From: an uncultured Oscillospiraceae bacterium
Lineage (GTDB): Bacteria > Bacillota > Clostridia > Oscillospirales > Oscillospiraceae
Length of the DNA: 15,781 nucleotides
Assembly: GCA_944385595.1 (NCBI GenBank)
Contig: CALWXY010000083.1
Coordinates: 1 to 15,781 of the forward strand
Direction of reading: 5' to 3'
Under the pieces are notes generated by a model. It saw nothing but the letters and a program-made list of their open reading frames with translations, made no database searches and had not been told where the DNA came from. Below, piece after piece: positions 1-7,175 of the stretch. The translations under genes were made by a program, and so were the position numbers. The stretch's first letter is position 1, and the number at the start of each line of letters is the position of its first letter.

Positions 1-50
1 ATAAAAATAAACCCGACCGACCGAGGCGCGAAGCGGAGCACTGCTCGACC

Positions 51-266
51 GCGGCCGCGCAGAGGTCGAGCCCGCAGGCTCGAAAAAAGTAGAATCATTT
101 TTTCAGGGGACATGCGCCACGGAAAAAATACTTCTCAGGCCGCGCCCGAGCCGCCTCAGGCGGCGACAAAGTGCCCCTGGGGTGCAAGCGTGCGAGCCGT
201 AAGGCGAGTGCGACGCAGCGGCCTGCATCCCCCCTCGAAAAAGTGGCCGAGCCACTTTTTCGACAT
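51..266 (+). repeat. Intergenic repeat element, copy 1 (long form)
   Basis: This non-coding stretch aligns closely with 12653-12822. The left block (51-143) contains the shared words CCCGCAGG, CGAAAAAAGT, GACATGCGCC and CTTCTCAGGCCGC. The right block (184-233) contains GCAAGCGTGCGAG, GCGAGTGCGACGCAGCGG and CCTGCATCCCCC. Between the blocks this copy carries 42 extra bases (142-183) with their own small GC hairpin (GCCGCCTCAGGCGGC). The element ends in a perfect 13-bp stem (235-247 with 251-263) and a 3-base loop. That hairpin sits immediately before the ribosome binding site of the metallophosphoesterase. The family name is unknown to me; the homology between copies is read directly from the sequence. 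Confidence 0.8.
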
Positions 267-278
267 AAGGAGCACCAA

Positions 279-1103
279 ATGACCAGACGCAAAAAACTCG
301 CGCTCTCAGCAGCCACCGTCGCCGCGGCGGCCGCCGCAATCTGGATAGCCTGGGGCAACTCCGCGCTCGTCACAACCGAGCTGAGCGTGACGATTTCCGG
401 CCTCCCTGAGAGCTTCGCGGGCTTTCGCATAGCGCAGGCCTCCGACCTGCACAATGACGAGCTGGGCGATGGCAACTCAAAGCTCCTCGCGGCGCTGGAG
501 GCGGCTCAGCCGGACATCACCGTCATCACCGGCGACTTTCTCGACGCCCGCGACCCCGAAATCGAGGTCTGTCTCGACTTCGCCGAAAAGGCGCTGGAGC
601 TTGCGCCCGTCTACTACGTCCCCGGCAACCACGAGGCGCGAAACCCGCTCTACCCAGATTTGAGGGACGGTCTCGCGGACCTCGGCGTCACCGTGCTTGA
701 GGACGCCGCCGTCACGCTCCGGCGCTCCGAAGGTAGCATACGCCTCGTCGGCATGCGCGACCCCGGCTTCTTCCCCGGCGGCAGCGCCGAATTCGCCGAG
801 ACTCTCGCGGAGATCTCGCAGTACGGCTGCGACATACTGCTCTCCCACCGTCCGGAGCTGCTCGAGACCTATGCCTCCGTCGGCGCGGGGCTGGTGCTCA
901 CCGGCCATGCCCACGGCGGGCAGGTGCGCCTGCCCTTTGTCGGCGGCGTGGTCGCGCCGCATCAGGGCTTTTTCCCGGACTACGACGCGGGGCTGTATAC
1001 CTCCGGCGACACGAGCATGATAGTCAGCCGCGGGCTGGGCAACAGCCTCTTCCCCTTCCGGGTGAACAACCGCCCCGAGCTGATTGTCGCGACAATAAAA
1101 TAA
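279..1103 (+). CDS. Membrane-anchored metallophosphoesterase (YkuE/YaeI-like)
   Basis: This 274-residue protein has an N-terminal basic and hydrophobic segment (about residues 1-25), which suggests a membrane anchor or signal sequence with the catalytic domain outside the membrane. The calcineurin-like metal-site motifs appear in order: SDLH (D56, H58), GDFLD (D86), GNHE (N117, H118), SHRPE (H190) and GHAHGG (H210, H212). All canonical ligands are present. Relatives of this type (YkuE, YaeI) hydrolyse phosphoesters such as UDP-diacylglucosamine or related lipids, but the substrate cannot be read here. The start at 279 is chosen because AAGGAG lies 7 bases upstream; an in-frame ATG at 171 lies inside the repeat element and lacks a ribosome binding site. 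The gene stands alone and ends at a strong terminator. Confidence 0.9.
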   Translation: MTRRKKLALSAATVAAAAAAIWIAWGNSALVTTELSVTISGLPESFAGFRIAQASDLHNDELGDGNSKLLAALEAAQPDITVITGDFLDARDPEIEVCLDFAEKALELAPVYYVPGNHEARNPLYPDLRDGLADLGVTVLEDAAVTLRRSEGSIRLVGMRDPGFFPGGSAEFAETLAEISQYGCDILLSHRPELLETYASVGAGLVLTGHAHGGQVRLPFVGGVVAPHQGFFPDYDAGLYTSGDTSMIVSRGLGNSLFPFRVNNRPELIVATIK

Positions 1104-1140
1104 AAAATGAGCCGCCTAAAGCGGCTCATTTTTTATTTTT
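1103..1140. terminator. Bidirectional rho-independent terminator
   Basis: TGAGCCGC (1108-1115) pairs with GCGGCTCA (1121-1128) around a CTAAA loop. The stem is flanked by an A-run (1103-1107) and a T-run (1129-1140), so it can end transcripts from both the metallophosphoesterase (+) and the convergent ArsC-like gene (-). The T-run runs up to the ArsC-like stop codon at 1140-1142. Confidence 0.9.
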
Positions 1141-1490
1141 CAGATACCCAGCGCTTTCGCCCACTCGGCCTCGCGGAAGCCGGTGAGGACGAAGCCGTCG
1201 CCGACGAGGATGGGGCGCTTCACGAGCATACCGTCGCTCGCGAGCAGCTCTATCTGCTCGGACTCGGACATGCCCGGCAGGCGCTCCTTGAGGTTCAGCG
1301 CGCGGTAGCCCATGCCGCTGGTGTTCCAGAGCTTTTTGAGCGGCACTCCGGCGTCTACCCAGCTTTTCAGCTCGGCGGCTGTGGGGTTCTGCTCCTTGAT
1401 GTCGCGCTTTTCAAAGGCGGCGCCGCGGGCTGCGAGCCACTGCTCGGCCTTGCGGCAGGTGCCGCACTTGGGGTAGCAGATGAACAGCAT
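1140..1490 (-). CDS. ArsC/Spx-family thioredoxin-fold protein
   Basis: This 116-residue protein matches the ArsC/Spx/YffB superfamily in length and layout. The N-terminal beta strand leads into KCGTCRKA, with a CxxC (C9, C12); C12 is at the usual redox-cysteine position. The family's RP motif is present at KRPIL (R92, P93), and the C-terminal part is the usual GFREAEW helix. Family members are arsenate reductases, the redox-sensing transcription regulator Spx, or uncharacterised thiol reductases. Nothing here decides among them. The gene begins 12 bases after glnN, and its ribosome binding site (GAGGAGGGG) overlaps the glnN stop codon, so co-transcription and translational coupling are likely. 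Arsenic genes are absent nearby, which makes true arsenate resistance less likely. Confidence 0.85.
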   Translation of the reverse strand: MLFICYPKCGTCRKAEQWLAARGAAFEKRDIKEQNPTAAELKSWVDAGVPLKKLWNTSGMGYRALNLKERLPGMSESEQIELLASDGMLVKRPILVGDGFVLTGFREAEWAKALGI

Positions 1491-1502
1491 AATTTCCCCT
1501 CC

Positions 1503-3605
1503 TCAGACCTCGAACATGAGGTCGCCGTAGGTGGGCACGGGCCACATGTCCTTGTCGACTATCAGCTCAAGGCTGTCGACGGCGCAGCGCAGGCGCGCCA
1601 TTATGGGCACAATCTCGTCGTGGAAGGCGTGCGCCATGGCGGGCACATCGTCGAGGGCGTTGACCCTGGCGGTGGCGGCGATCAGCTCGGACTTGGCGCT
1701 CTGCGCCCCGGCGAGCAGGCGGGAGACCTCGGCGAGCAGTCCGCTCTGGACGGAGGTGTCGGCCTCCGGGCAGGCGGCGCGCACGGAGCTTATCGACTGC
1801 GCGAGCGCGGTGGAGTAGGCGATGGCGGCGGGGATATAGTGCTTGCCGGCCATGTGTATCATGGTCTGCGCCTCGATGTTCACCGTCTTGAGGTACATCT
1901 CGTACATGACCTCGGCGCGGGACTCCAGCTCGGCGCGGGAGAATATGTTGAACTTCTCGAAGAGGGCGACGGCGCTGTCGGTGGTGAGGGCGGGCACGGT
2001 GTCGACCATGCAGCGCAGATTCGGCAGGCCGCGGCGCTCCGCCTCGGCGATCCACTCGTCGGAGTAGCCGTTGCCGTTGAATATGATGCGGTGGTGCTGC
2101 TTCATGAGCTTTGCTATGTAGTGCCTGCACTCCTCCTCGAAGTCGGCGGCGCCCTCGAGCGCGTCTGCCGCCTCGCAGAAGGCCTCGGCCACGACGGCGT
2201 TGAGCGTGGTCGTGGGGCTTGCGACGGAGTCGGAGGAGCCGACCATGCGGAACTCGAACTTGTTGCCGGTGAAGGCGAAGGGCGAGGTGCGGTTGCGGTC
2301 GGTTGCGTCCTTATTCAGCACCGGCACGGAGGGGACGCCGGTGTTGAGCTTGCTGCCCTGCAGGTGGCTGGTGGCGACGCCGTGCTGCACTATCTGGTCG
2401 ACGACGTCCTCCAGCAGGCTGCCGAGGAAGATGGAGACTATGGCGGGCGGCGCCTCCTGGGCGCCGAGGCGCTGGTCGTTGCCGACGCAGGCGGCGGACT
2501 CGCGCAGCAGGTCGGCGTGGCGGTCTACGGCCTGCATTATGCAGGCGAGCACGAGCAGGAACTTGAGGTTCTCGTTGGGGTTATCGCCCGGCTCGAGCAG
2601 GTTCTCGCCGGTGTCGGTGCCGAGCGACCAGTTGTTGTGCTTGCCGGAGCCGTTGACGCCGGCGTAGGGCTTCTCGTGCAGCAGGCAGACGAGGCCGTGC
2701 CGCGTGGCGACGCGCTTCATCGTCTCCATGGTGAGCTGGTTCTGGTCGACGGCGATGTTCGCGACCGTGTAGATGGGGGCCATCTCGTGCTGTCCGGGGG
2801 CGACCTCGTTGTGCTGTGTGGTGGCGGGTATGCCGAGCTTCCACAGCTCGCAGTTGAGGTCGTGCATGTACTCGCCGACGCGCTCGCGGATGACGCCGTA
2901 GTACTGGTCGTCGAGCTCCTGGCCCTTGGGCGCGGGCGAGCCGAAGAGGGTGCGGCCGGTGTAGATGAGGTCGCGCCGCTTGAGGTATTTCTCCCTGTCG
3001 ACGAGGAAATACTCCTGCTCCGGGCCTATGTAGGAGACGACCTTTCTGGCCTTATCGTCGCCAAAGAGGCGCACTATGCGCAGCGCCTGCTCGGATATGG
3101 CGGCCATGGACTTGAGCAGCGGGGTCTTCTGGTCGAGGGCCTCGCCGGTGTAGGAGACGAACACCGTCGGTATGCAGAGGATGATGCCGGCGGACTGCTC
3201 CTTGACAAAGGCGGGGGAGGTCATGTCCCAGGCGGTGTAGCCTCTGGCGTAGTGGGTGGAGCGCAGTCCTCCGGAGGGGAAGCTCGAGGCGTCCGGCTCG
3301 CCCATGATGAGCTGCTTGCCGCTGAGCTGGAGTATGGTTTTGCCGTCCTGCGGGGCGGTGATGAAAGAGTCGTGCTTCTCGGCGGTGATGCCGGTGAGCG
3401 GCTGGAACCAGTGGGTGTAGTGCGTGGCGCCCTTCTCGACGGCCCAGTCCTTCATCGCGGCGGCGACGACGTCCGCCGTCTCCATGCTGATGCGTCCGCC
3501 ATTTTCTATGGCGTCCTGCACCTCGGCAAAAACTTTTTTAGGCAGGCGCTCGCGCATCACGCTCTCGCTGAACACGTTGGCGCCGAAAATATCAGTTATT
3601 CCCAT
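1503..3605 (-). CDS. glnN: Glutamine synthetase type III
   Basis: This roughly 700-residue protein has the length of GSIII enzymes, which make glutamine from glutamate, ammonia and ATP in the cytoplasm as large dodecamers. Conserved catalytic blocks are visible: GGLRSTHYARGYTAWD near residues 112-127, GPEQEYF at 194-200 (metal and glutamate site), NEVAPGQHE at 266-274, NGSGKHNNWSLGTDTG at 318-333, and FRMVGSSDS with SPTTTLNA further on. The N-terminus MGITDIFGANVFS is typical of GSIII, so 3605 is preferred over an in-frame ATG at 3650; AAAGGCAGGG precedes it. It is the first gene of a two-gene unit with the ArsC-like gene. No broken motif is seen. Confidence 0.96.
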   Translation of the reverse strand: MGITDIFGANVFSESVMRERLPKKVFAEVQDAIENGGRISMETADVVAAAMKDWAVEKGATHYTHWFQPLTGITAEKHDSFITAPQDGKTILQLSGKQLIMGEPDASSFPSGGLRSTHYARGYTAWDMTSPAFVKEQSAGIILCIPTVFVSYTGEALDQKTPLLKSMAAISEQALRIVRLFGDDKARKVVSYIGPEQEYFLVDREKYLKRRDLIYTGRTLFGSPAPKGQELDDQYYGVIRERVGEYMHDLNCELWKLGIPATTQHNEVAPGQHEMAPIYTVANIAVDQNQLTMETMKRVATRHGLVCLLHEKPYAGVNGSGKHNNWSLGTDTGENLLEPGDNPNENLKFLLVLACIMQAVDRHADLLRESAACVGNDQRLGAQEAPPAIVSIFLGSLLEDVVDQIVQHGVATSHLQGSKLNTGVPSVPVLNKDATDRNRTSPFAFTGNKFEFRMVGSSDSVASPTTTLNAVVAEAFCEAADALEGAADFEEECRHYIAKLMKQHHRIIFNGNGYSDEWIAEAERRGLPNLRCMVDTVPALTTDSAVALFEKFNIFSRAELESRAEVMYEMYLKTVNIEAQTMIHMAGKHYIPAAIAYSTALAQSISSVRAACPEADTSVQSGLLAEVSRLLAGAQSAKSELIAATARVNALDDVPAMAHAFHDEIVPIMARLRCAVDSLELIVDKDMWPVPTYGDLMFEV

Positions 3606-3624
3606 TAAAAACCCTGCCTTTCGT

Positions 3625-3636
3625 CTCCGCGCGGAG
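3625..3636. promoter_or_regulatory. GC palindrome in the glnN leader
   Basis: CTCCGCGCGGAG is a perfect 12-bp palindrome about 20 bases upstream of the glnN start. In RNA it could form a small leader hairpin, although with almost no loop room unless it opens in the middle. Function is not known. Confidence 0.35.
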
Positions 3637-3656
3637 CGGAGCTTCAACATGAGAAG

Positions 3657-3685
3657 ATTATAACAGACCCTCCACGCCGCGGCAA
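3657..3685 (-). promoter_or_regulatory. Predicted sigma-A promoter of glnN
   Basis: Read on the minus strand, there is a perfect -10 TATAAT (3662-3657) and a -35 TTGCCG (3685-3680, 4/6) with a 17-bp spacer. The start point would fall near 3650, giving a leader of about 45 bases. Confidence 0.65.
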
Positions 3686-3746
3686 GTGCCGCGCGGACAT
3701 ATTTGCAATTTTATCGTCCGGCGCAAAAGACTATGCAGCCAGCATA

Positions 3747-3774
3747 TTGACATGGATTTCCAATCATGTATCAT
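3747..3774 (+). promoter_or_regulatory. Predicted sigma-A promoter of the repeat lipoprotein gene
   Basis: A perfect -35 TTGACA (3747-3752) and a -10 TATCAT (3769-3774, 5/6) are separated by 16 bp. Transcription would start near 3781, leaving a leader of about 85 bases before the lipoprotein start. I see no clear riboswitch in that leader. It faces away from the glnN promoter in the same intergenic region. Confidence 0.75.
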
Positions 3775-3866
3775 ATTGTACATAAAGAGTGTCCGTCTCC
3801 GCCGTCTGATTGGCGCAGCGGACAAAATATGCGCCGGTCAAGCGCCGGCACAGGGAGGAAAATGAT

Positions 3867-4967
3867 ATGAAAAGATTCACAGCAGCCATGCTCGCAATCG
3901 CCATGCTGCTTGCTCTGGCCGGCTGCGGCAAGAGCGAGGCCGCCAAGGCCGTCGACGACCAGATTGCCGCCATCGGCGAGATCACCCTCGACAGCGAGAG
4001 CGCCATCACCGCCGCCGAGGAGGCCGTCGCCGCCCTCGCCGACGAGGATCGCGAACAGCTTGAGAACACCGCCGCGCTCGACGAGGCCCGCGCCGCCTAC
4101 GACGAGCTGGTGCACGCCGCCGAGCTTGACGCCGCCGCCTCCGAGGTCGAGGACGCCATCGCCGCCATCGGCAGCGTCACTCTCGAGAGCGGCGACGCCG
4201 TAAAGGCCGCCCGCTCCGCCTTCGACGCCGCCGACGCCGAGGTTCAGGCCCTCGTCGAGAACGCCGCCGAGCTCGACGCCGCCGAGGCCGCTCTGAGCGA
4301 GCTGCAGGTCGCCGAGGCCGAGCGCCTCATCAGCGCCATCGGCGAGGTCACCCTCGACAGCGGCGCTCTCATCGACGACGCGCAGAACTTCTTCGACACC
4401 CTGTCCGCCGACACCGCCGCCGCCGTCTCCAACGCCTCCGTCCTCGAGGACGCCGCCGCCCAGCTCAAGAGCCTCAGGCAGGCCAAGGCCGACGAGCTGC
4501 TCTCCACGATGAAGCTCGAAGAGGATATCGTCCGCGGTATGCGCTTCTACTACCCCTCCGGCTGGAAGTTCTACTCCAACGGCAGCTGGGCCGCCGACCT
4601 CACCTGCTTCATCCGCCCCTACCTCGGCCAGGACGATACCCACACCTGGCTGCGCCTCATCTATAACTACACCGGCGACAGCTGGGTCTTCTTCAAGAGC
4701 CTCATCATAGCTGCCGACGACGAGCGCTTCACCAAGTCCTTCAACTACTTCGACATCGTCCACGACAACGGCGGCGGCGACGTCTGGGAGTACATAGACA
4801 CCGAGGTGTCGGATTCCGACATCGAGATGCTCTGGGCCATAGCCAACTCCGAGCAGGCCATCATCCGCTTCCAGGGCGACGACTACAGCTACGACTACAC
4901 CGTCTCCGACTCCGACAAGCAGGATATACGCGACTGCCTCACCGTCTACGAGGCGCTGCAGCCGTAA
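3867..4967 (+). CDS. Lipoprotein with three helical repeats and a C-terminal domain
   Basis: This 366-residue protein starts with a lipoprotein signal peptide: basic MKR, a hydrophobic run, and a lipobox LALAGC with the lipidated cysteine at C20, so it should be anchored on the outer face of the membrane. Three Ala/Glu/Asp-rich modules of 57-65 residues follow, beginning at residues 33, 98 and 155. Each opens with I(A/S)AIGxxTL(D/E)S and continues as predicted alpha helices. The C-terminal part (about 221-366) is different, rich in Tyr, Trp and Asp, and includes FYYPSGWKFY. It looks like a globular beta-containing domain that I cannot name. The start at 3867 follows GGGAGG. Function is unknown; a surface binding or scaffold role is only a guess. 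Confidence 0.85.
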   Translation: MKRFTAAMLAIAMLLALAGCGKSEAAKAVDDQIAAIGEITLDSESAITAAEEAVAALADEDREQLENTAALDEARAAYDELVHAAELDAAASEVEDAIAAIGSVTLESGDAVKAARSAFDAADAEVQALVENAAELDAAEAALSELQVAEAERLISAIGEVTLDSGALIDDAQNFFDTLSADTAAAVSNASVLEDAAAQLKSLRQAKADELLSTMKLEEDIVRGMRFYYPSGWKFYSNGSWAADLTCFIRPYLGQDDTHTWLRLIYNYTGDSWVFFKSLIIAADDERFTKSFNYFDIVHDNGGGDVWEYIDTEVSDSDIEMLWAIANSEQAIIRFQGDDYSYDYTVSDSDKQDIRDCLTVYEALQP

Positions 4968-4970
4968 ACG

Positions 4971-5027
4971 CATAAGCCGCCCCTCCGCGGAGATAATAGG
5001 CAAAACCACACCACGGAGGGGCTTATG
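4971..5027 (+). promoter_or_regulatory. Hairpin covering the ribosome binding site and start codon of the FAD/Rieske gene
   Basis: CATAAGC (4971-4977) is fully complementary to GCTTATG (5021-5027), and CCCTCCG (4981-4987) to CGGAGGG (5014-5020), with a 3-base bulge (4978-4980) and a 26-base loop. The 14 base pairs include the whole ribosome binding site and the ATG. No T-run follows, so it does not look like a terminator. It may restrain translation of the next gene until opened. Confidence 0.6.
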
Positions 5028-6461
5028 GAATCTGTCTGGACTCAAACCTGCAAAATACCGCCGCGCGCGAGCCTCACCCACAGTGTTGAGGCGGACGCGG
5101 CAGTCATAGGCGCCGGTATGGCCGGCGTGCTCATCGCGTCTGCCCTCCAGTCCGAGGGCAGGCGCGTCGTCGTTCTGGAGGCCGGGCGCACAGGCTCCGG
5201 CCAGACCGCGGGCACGACGGCGAAGATAAGCTCGCAGCACGGGCTTTTCTGCTCAAAGCTCATCGAGACCTTCGGCACGGAGCGCGCCTCGAAGTACGCC
5301 GCCGCGAATCAGGCGGCGCTCGCGGGGTTTCGCCGCATAATCACCGGGCGCGGCATCGACTGCGAGTACGAGGAGCTGCCGTCCTATGTGTTCGGCGACG
5401 ACGCGGCGTCGCTCCGCGCGGAGGCCGAGGCCGCGCGCAGCCTCGGCCTGCCGGCGTCGTACACCGAGTCGGCTCCGCTGCCCATCCCGGCGGCGGGCGC
5501 CGTGCGCTTTGAGAATCAGGCGCAGTTCCACCCGCTGCGCTTTCTCGCCGCCATGGCCGAGGGGCTGGAGATATACGAGAACAGCCCCGTCCTCAGCGTC
5601 GAGGACGGGGCGCTCAAAACGCCGCTCGCGGCGGTGCGGGCGCAGCAGCTGGTGTTCGCCTGCCACTTCCCGTTCGTGAATTTCCCCGGCATGTACTTCG
5701 CGCGTATGCACCAGGAGCGCTCGTATATCATAGCGCTCGAAAATGCGCCGCTGCCGGAGGGTGTGTTCATAGGCGCGGAGGAGCCGGTGTTCTCGCTGCG
5801 GCGCAGCGGCAGACTGCTGCTGCTCGGCGGCGGGAAGCACCGCACCGGCGAGAACAGCTCCGGCGGGCGCTACGACATCCTCCGCCAAAAGGCGGCGGAG
5901 CGCTTCCCCGGCTCGCGCGAGGTCGCGCACTGGTCGGCGCAGGACTGCATCACGCCCGACGGCACTCCTTATATAGGCCGCTTCTCGGCCTCGCGGCCGG
6001 ACTGGTTCGTCGCCACCGGCTTCAACAAATGGGGCATGAGCAGCTCCATGGTCGCCGCCATGCTGCTGCCTGATCTGATGGCCGGGCGCGAAAGCCCCAA
6101 CGCCGAGGCGTTCAGCCCCTCGCGCTTTGAGGCCGAGGCCGTCCCCGCAATGGCCGAAAACGGCGCGCAGGCCGTGAAGGGCCTGGTGCGCCGCTTCTTC
6201 GAGGTGCCGGACGAGGCCGCCGCCGACATCCGGCCCGGACGCGGCGGCATAGTCGAGCTGGGCGGGGAGAAGGTCGGCGTCTACCGCGACGAAAACGGCG
6301 CGATCCACGCCGTCGACATCCGCTGCCCGCACCTCGGCTGCCAGCTCGAGTGGAACCCGGATGAGCTCAGCTGGGACTGCCCCTGCCACGGCTCGCGCTT
6401 CGACCGCTTCGGCGCGCGCATCTCCGGCCCCGCGCAGGAGGACATCGCCTCTCAGCCCTGA
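5025..6461 (+). CDS. FAD-dependent oxidoreductase fused to a C-terminal Rieske [2Fe-2S] domain
   Basis: This 478-residue protein has two domains. The N-terminal DAO-type flavoprotein carries the dinucleotide fold VIGAGMAG (residues 27-34) with a glutamate at the end of the second strand (E52), and a late TPYIGRF/GFNKWGMSSS region typical of FAD contact. The C-terminal Rieske domain shows CPH (C434, H436) and CPCHGSRF (C452, H455), so all four cluster ligands are present. The architecture resembles Bacillus YhfW, for which the substrate is unclear. No signal peptide is seen. The ribosome binding site GGAGGGG is 4 bases from the ATG and lies in a hairpin. The gene may be co-transcribed with the lipoprotein gene 57 bases upstream, and its end overlaps the convergent flavodoxin gene by 10 bases. 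Confidence 0.92.
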   Translation: MESVWTQTCKIPPRASLTHSVEADAAVIGAGMAGVLIASALQSEGRRVVVLEAGRTGSGQTAGTTAKISSQHGLFCSKLIETFGTERASKYAAANQAALAGFRRIITGRGIDCEYEELPSYVFGDDAASLRAEAEAARSLGLPASYTESAPLPIPAAGAVRFENQAQFHPLRFLAAMAEGLEIYENSPVLSVEDGALKTPLAAVRAQQLVFACHFPFVNFPGMYFARMHQERSYIIALENAPLPEGVFIGAEEPVFSLRRSGRLLLLGGGKHRTGENSSGGRYDILRQKAAERFPGSREVAHWSAQDCITPDGTPYIGRFSASRPDWFVATGFNKWGMSSSMVAAMLLPDLMAGRESPNAEAFSPSRFEAEAVPAMAENGAQAVKGLVRRFFEVPDEAAADIRPGRGGIVELGGEKVGVYRDENGAIHAVDIRCPHLGCQLEWNPDELSWDCPCHGSRFDRFGARISGPAQEDIASQP

Positions 6462-6880
6462 GCCAGCGCCCTCCCGAGCGCCTCGCACTCCGCCTCGGCG
6501 GCGGAGTCGGGCGTCTCGCAGCAGATGACGCTGTCGCACACCAGAACCGCGCCGAGATTGCGGCAGACCTCCTCCCAGGTGCGCATCCACTCGCCGTCGC
6601 CCCAGCCGTAGGAGCCGAAGAGCGCTATGCGCCGCCCCTTCAGCTCCGGCTCGCAGGCGCGGAACATAGGCTCGAACTCTTCCTCCTCCAGCTGCTCGCT
6701 GCCCATGGAGGGGCAGCCGAAGGCCACGGCGTCATATTCCGCGAGCCTGCCCGCCGAAAACTCCGAGGCGGTGAAAAGCTCCGCCTCCCCACCGGCGGCT
6801 CTCGCCCCGGCGGCGACGGACTTCGCCATGGCCTCGGTGTTGCCCGTGCCCGACCAGTATACTATCGCTGCTTTGCTCAT
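6452..6880 (-). CDS. Flavodoxin
   Basis: This 142-residue protein is a short-chain flavodoxin, a soluble FMN electron carrier that can stand in for ferredoxin. The FMN phosphate loop is SGTGNTE (residues 10-16), followed by the isoalloxazine-binding loops GCPSMGSEQLEE and GSYGWGDGEWM, in the usual order. ATG at 6880 is chosen because AGAGG lies 7 bases upstream; ATGs at 6886 and 6898 are too close to or before that site. The gene is monocistronic, with a leader of about 125 bases holding two copies of an 18-bp dyad. Its stop overlaps the end of the convergent FAD/Rieske gene, and no terminator fits between them. Which enzyme it serves cannot be told. Confidence 0.93.
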   Translation of the reverse strand: MSKAAIVYWSGTGNTEAMAKSVAAGARAAGGEAELFTASEFSAGRLAEYDAVAFGCPSMGSEQLEEEEFEPMFRACEPELKGRRIALFGSYGWGDGEWMRTWEEVCRNLGAVLVCDSVICCETPDSAAEAECEALGRALAQG

Positions 6881-6947
6881 TGTCATACCTCTTTTCAAAT
6901 TTTCTCATGCGGCGACGGCGGCCTTCGCCGCGTCGCGCCTCCGCCTA

Positions 6948-6965
6948 GGTTAGCTATAGCTAACC
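6948..6965. promoter_or_regulatory. Predicted operator site A (RGTTA-N8-TAACY), flavodoxin leader
   Basis: GGTTAGCTATAGCTAACC is a perfect 18-bp palindrome. It extends to 28 bp (6943-6970) with one mismatched pair. It lies within the transcribed leader, about 68 bases before the flavodoxin start. It shares the GTTA-N8-TAAC layout with sites B and C, and its centre is 41 bp (about four helical turns) from site B. Confidence 0.7.
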
Positions 6966-6988
6966 AAGGCCTTTAAATTCAGCCGCGC

Positions 6989-7006
6989 AGTTATACGCGA
7001 CTAACT
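6989..7006. promoter_or_regulatory. Predicted operator site B (RGTTA-N8-TAACY), flavodoxin promoter
   Basis: AGTTATACGCGACTAACT has 5-bp dyad arms, and the dyad extends to GCAGTTA/TAACTGC (6987-7008). On the minus strand it begins 7 bp after the -10 hexamer and so overlaps the expected transcription start, a classic repressor position. Confidence 0.7.
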
Positions 7007-7012
7007 GCCTGC

Positions 7013-7041
7013 ATGATACCACAGCCCCGCACCGGAGTCAA
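7013..7041 (-). promoter_or_regulatory. Predicted sigma-A promoter of flavodoxin
   Basis: On the minus strand, -35 TTGACT (7041-7036, 5/6) and -10 TATCAT (7018-7013, 5/6) are separated by exactly 17 bp. The predicted start is near 7006, inside operator site B. Confidence 0.8.
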
Positions 7042-7077
7042 GCAAAATTTTGGGCAGCGCGGATGGGCGAGCTGTTT

Positions 7078-7096
7078 TTGCACAGGCCCAGTGCAA
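7078..7096. promoter_or_regulatory. Inverted repeat TTGCAC-N7-GTGCAA upstream of the symporter promoter
   Basis: Perfect 6-bp arms are separated by 7 bp and centred about 54 bp upstream of the expected symporter start. That distance suits an activator or an upstream repressor site. I do not recognise the motif. Confidence 0.4.
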
Positions 7097-7105
7097 TCGG
7101 AGGGT

Positions 7106-7134
7106 TTGCCTTTGCCCTCTCCTTGTTGTATAGT
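7106..7134 (+). promoter_or_regulatory. Predicted sigma-A promoter of the symporter
   Basis: -35 TTGCCT (7106-7111, 4/6) and -10 TATAGT (7129-7134, 5/6) have a 17-bp spacer. The start would be near 7141, leaving a short AT-rich leader before the GGGGGG ribosome binding site. Confidence 0.65.
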
Positions 7135-7175
7135 AGAATAAAGCTTAACTAAATTTTTACAGGGGGGATGGGCAC

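Noticed and set aside
1107..3608. 833-residue plus-strand ORF antisense to glnN
   Set aside because: It lies wholly opposite a textbook glnN and the ArsC-like gene. Its Gly/Val/Leu/Ala-rich composition has no recognisable domain, and no ribosome binding site is seen at its start. High GC removes stop codons in this frame.
4971..5027. Terminator between the lipoprotein and FAD/Rieske genes
   Set aside because: The inverted repeat is not followed by a T-run and its right arm is the next gene's ribosome binding site and start codon.
3771..6590. Long minus-strand ORFs opposite the lipoprotein and FAD/Rieske genes (489 and 445 residues)
   Set aside because: Low-complexity translation opposite genes with a lipobox, FAD motif and Rieske ligands on the plus strand.
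6948..7006. Reading the flavodoxin dyads as DtxR/IdeR or Rex boxes
   Set aside because: The half-sites look similar, but the spacing differs: GGTTAG-N6-CTAACC against N1 in DtxR boxes, and GTTA-N8-TAAC against N6 in clostridial Rex boxes.
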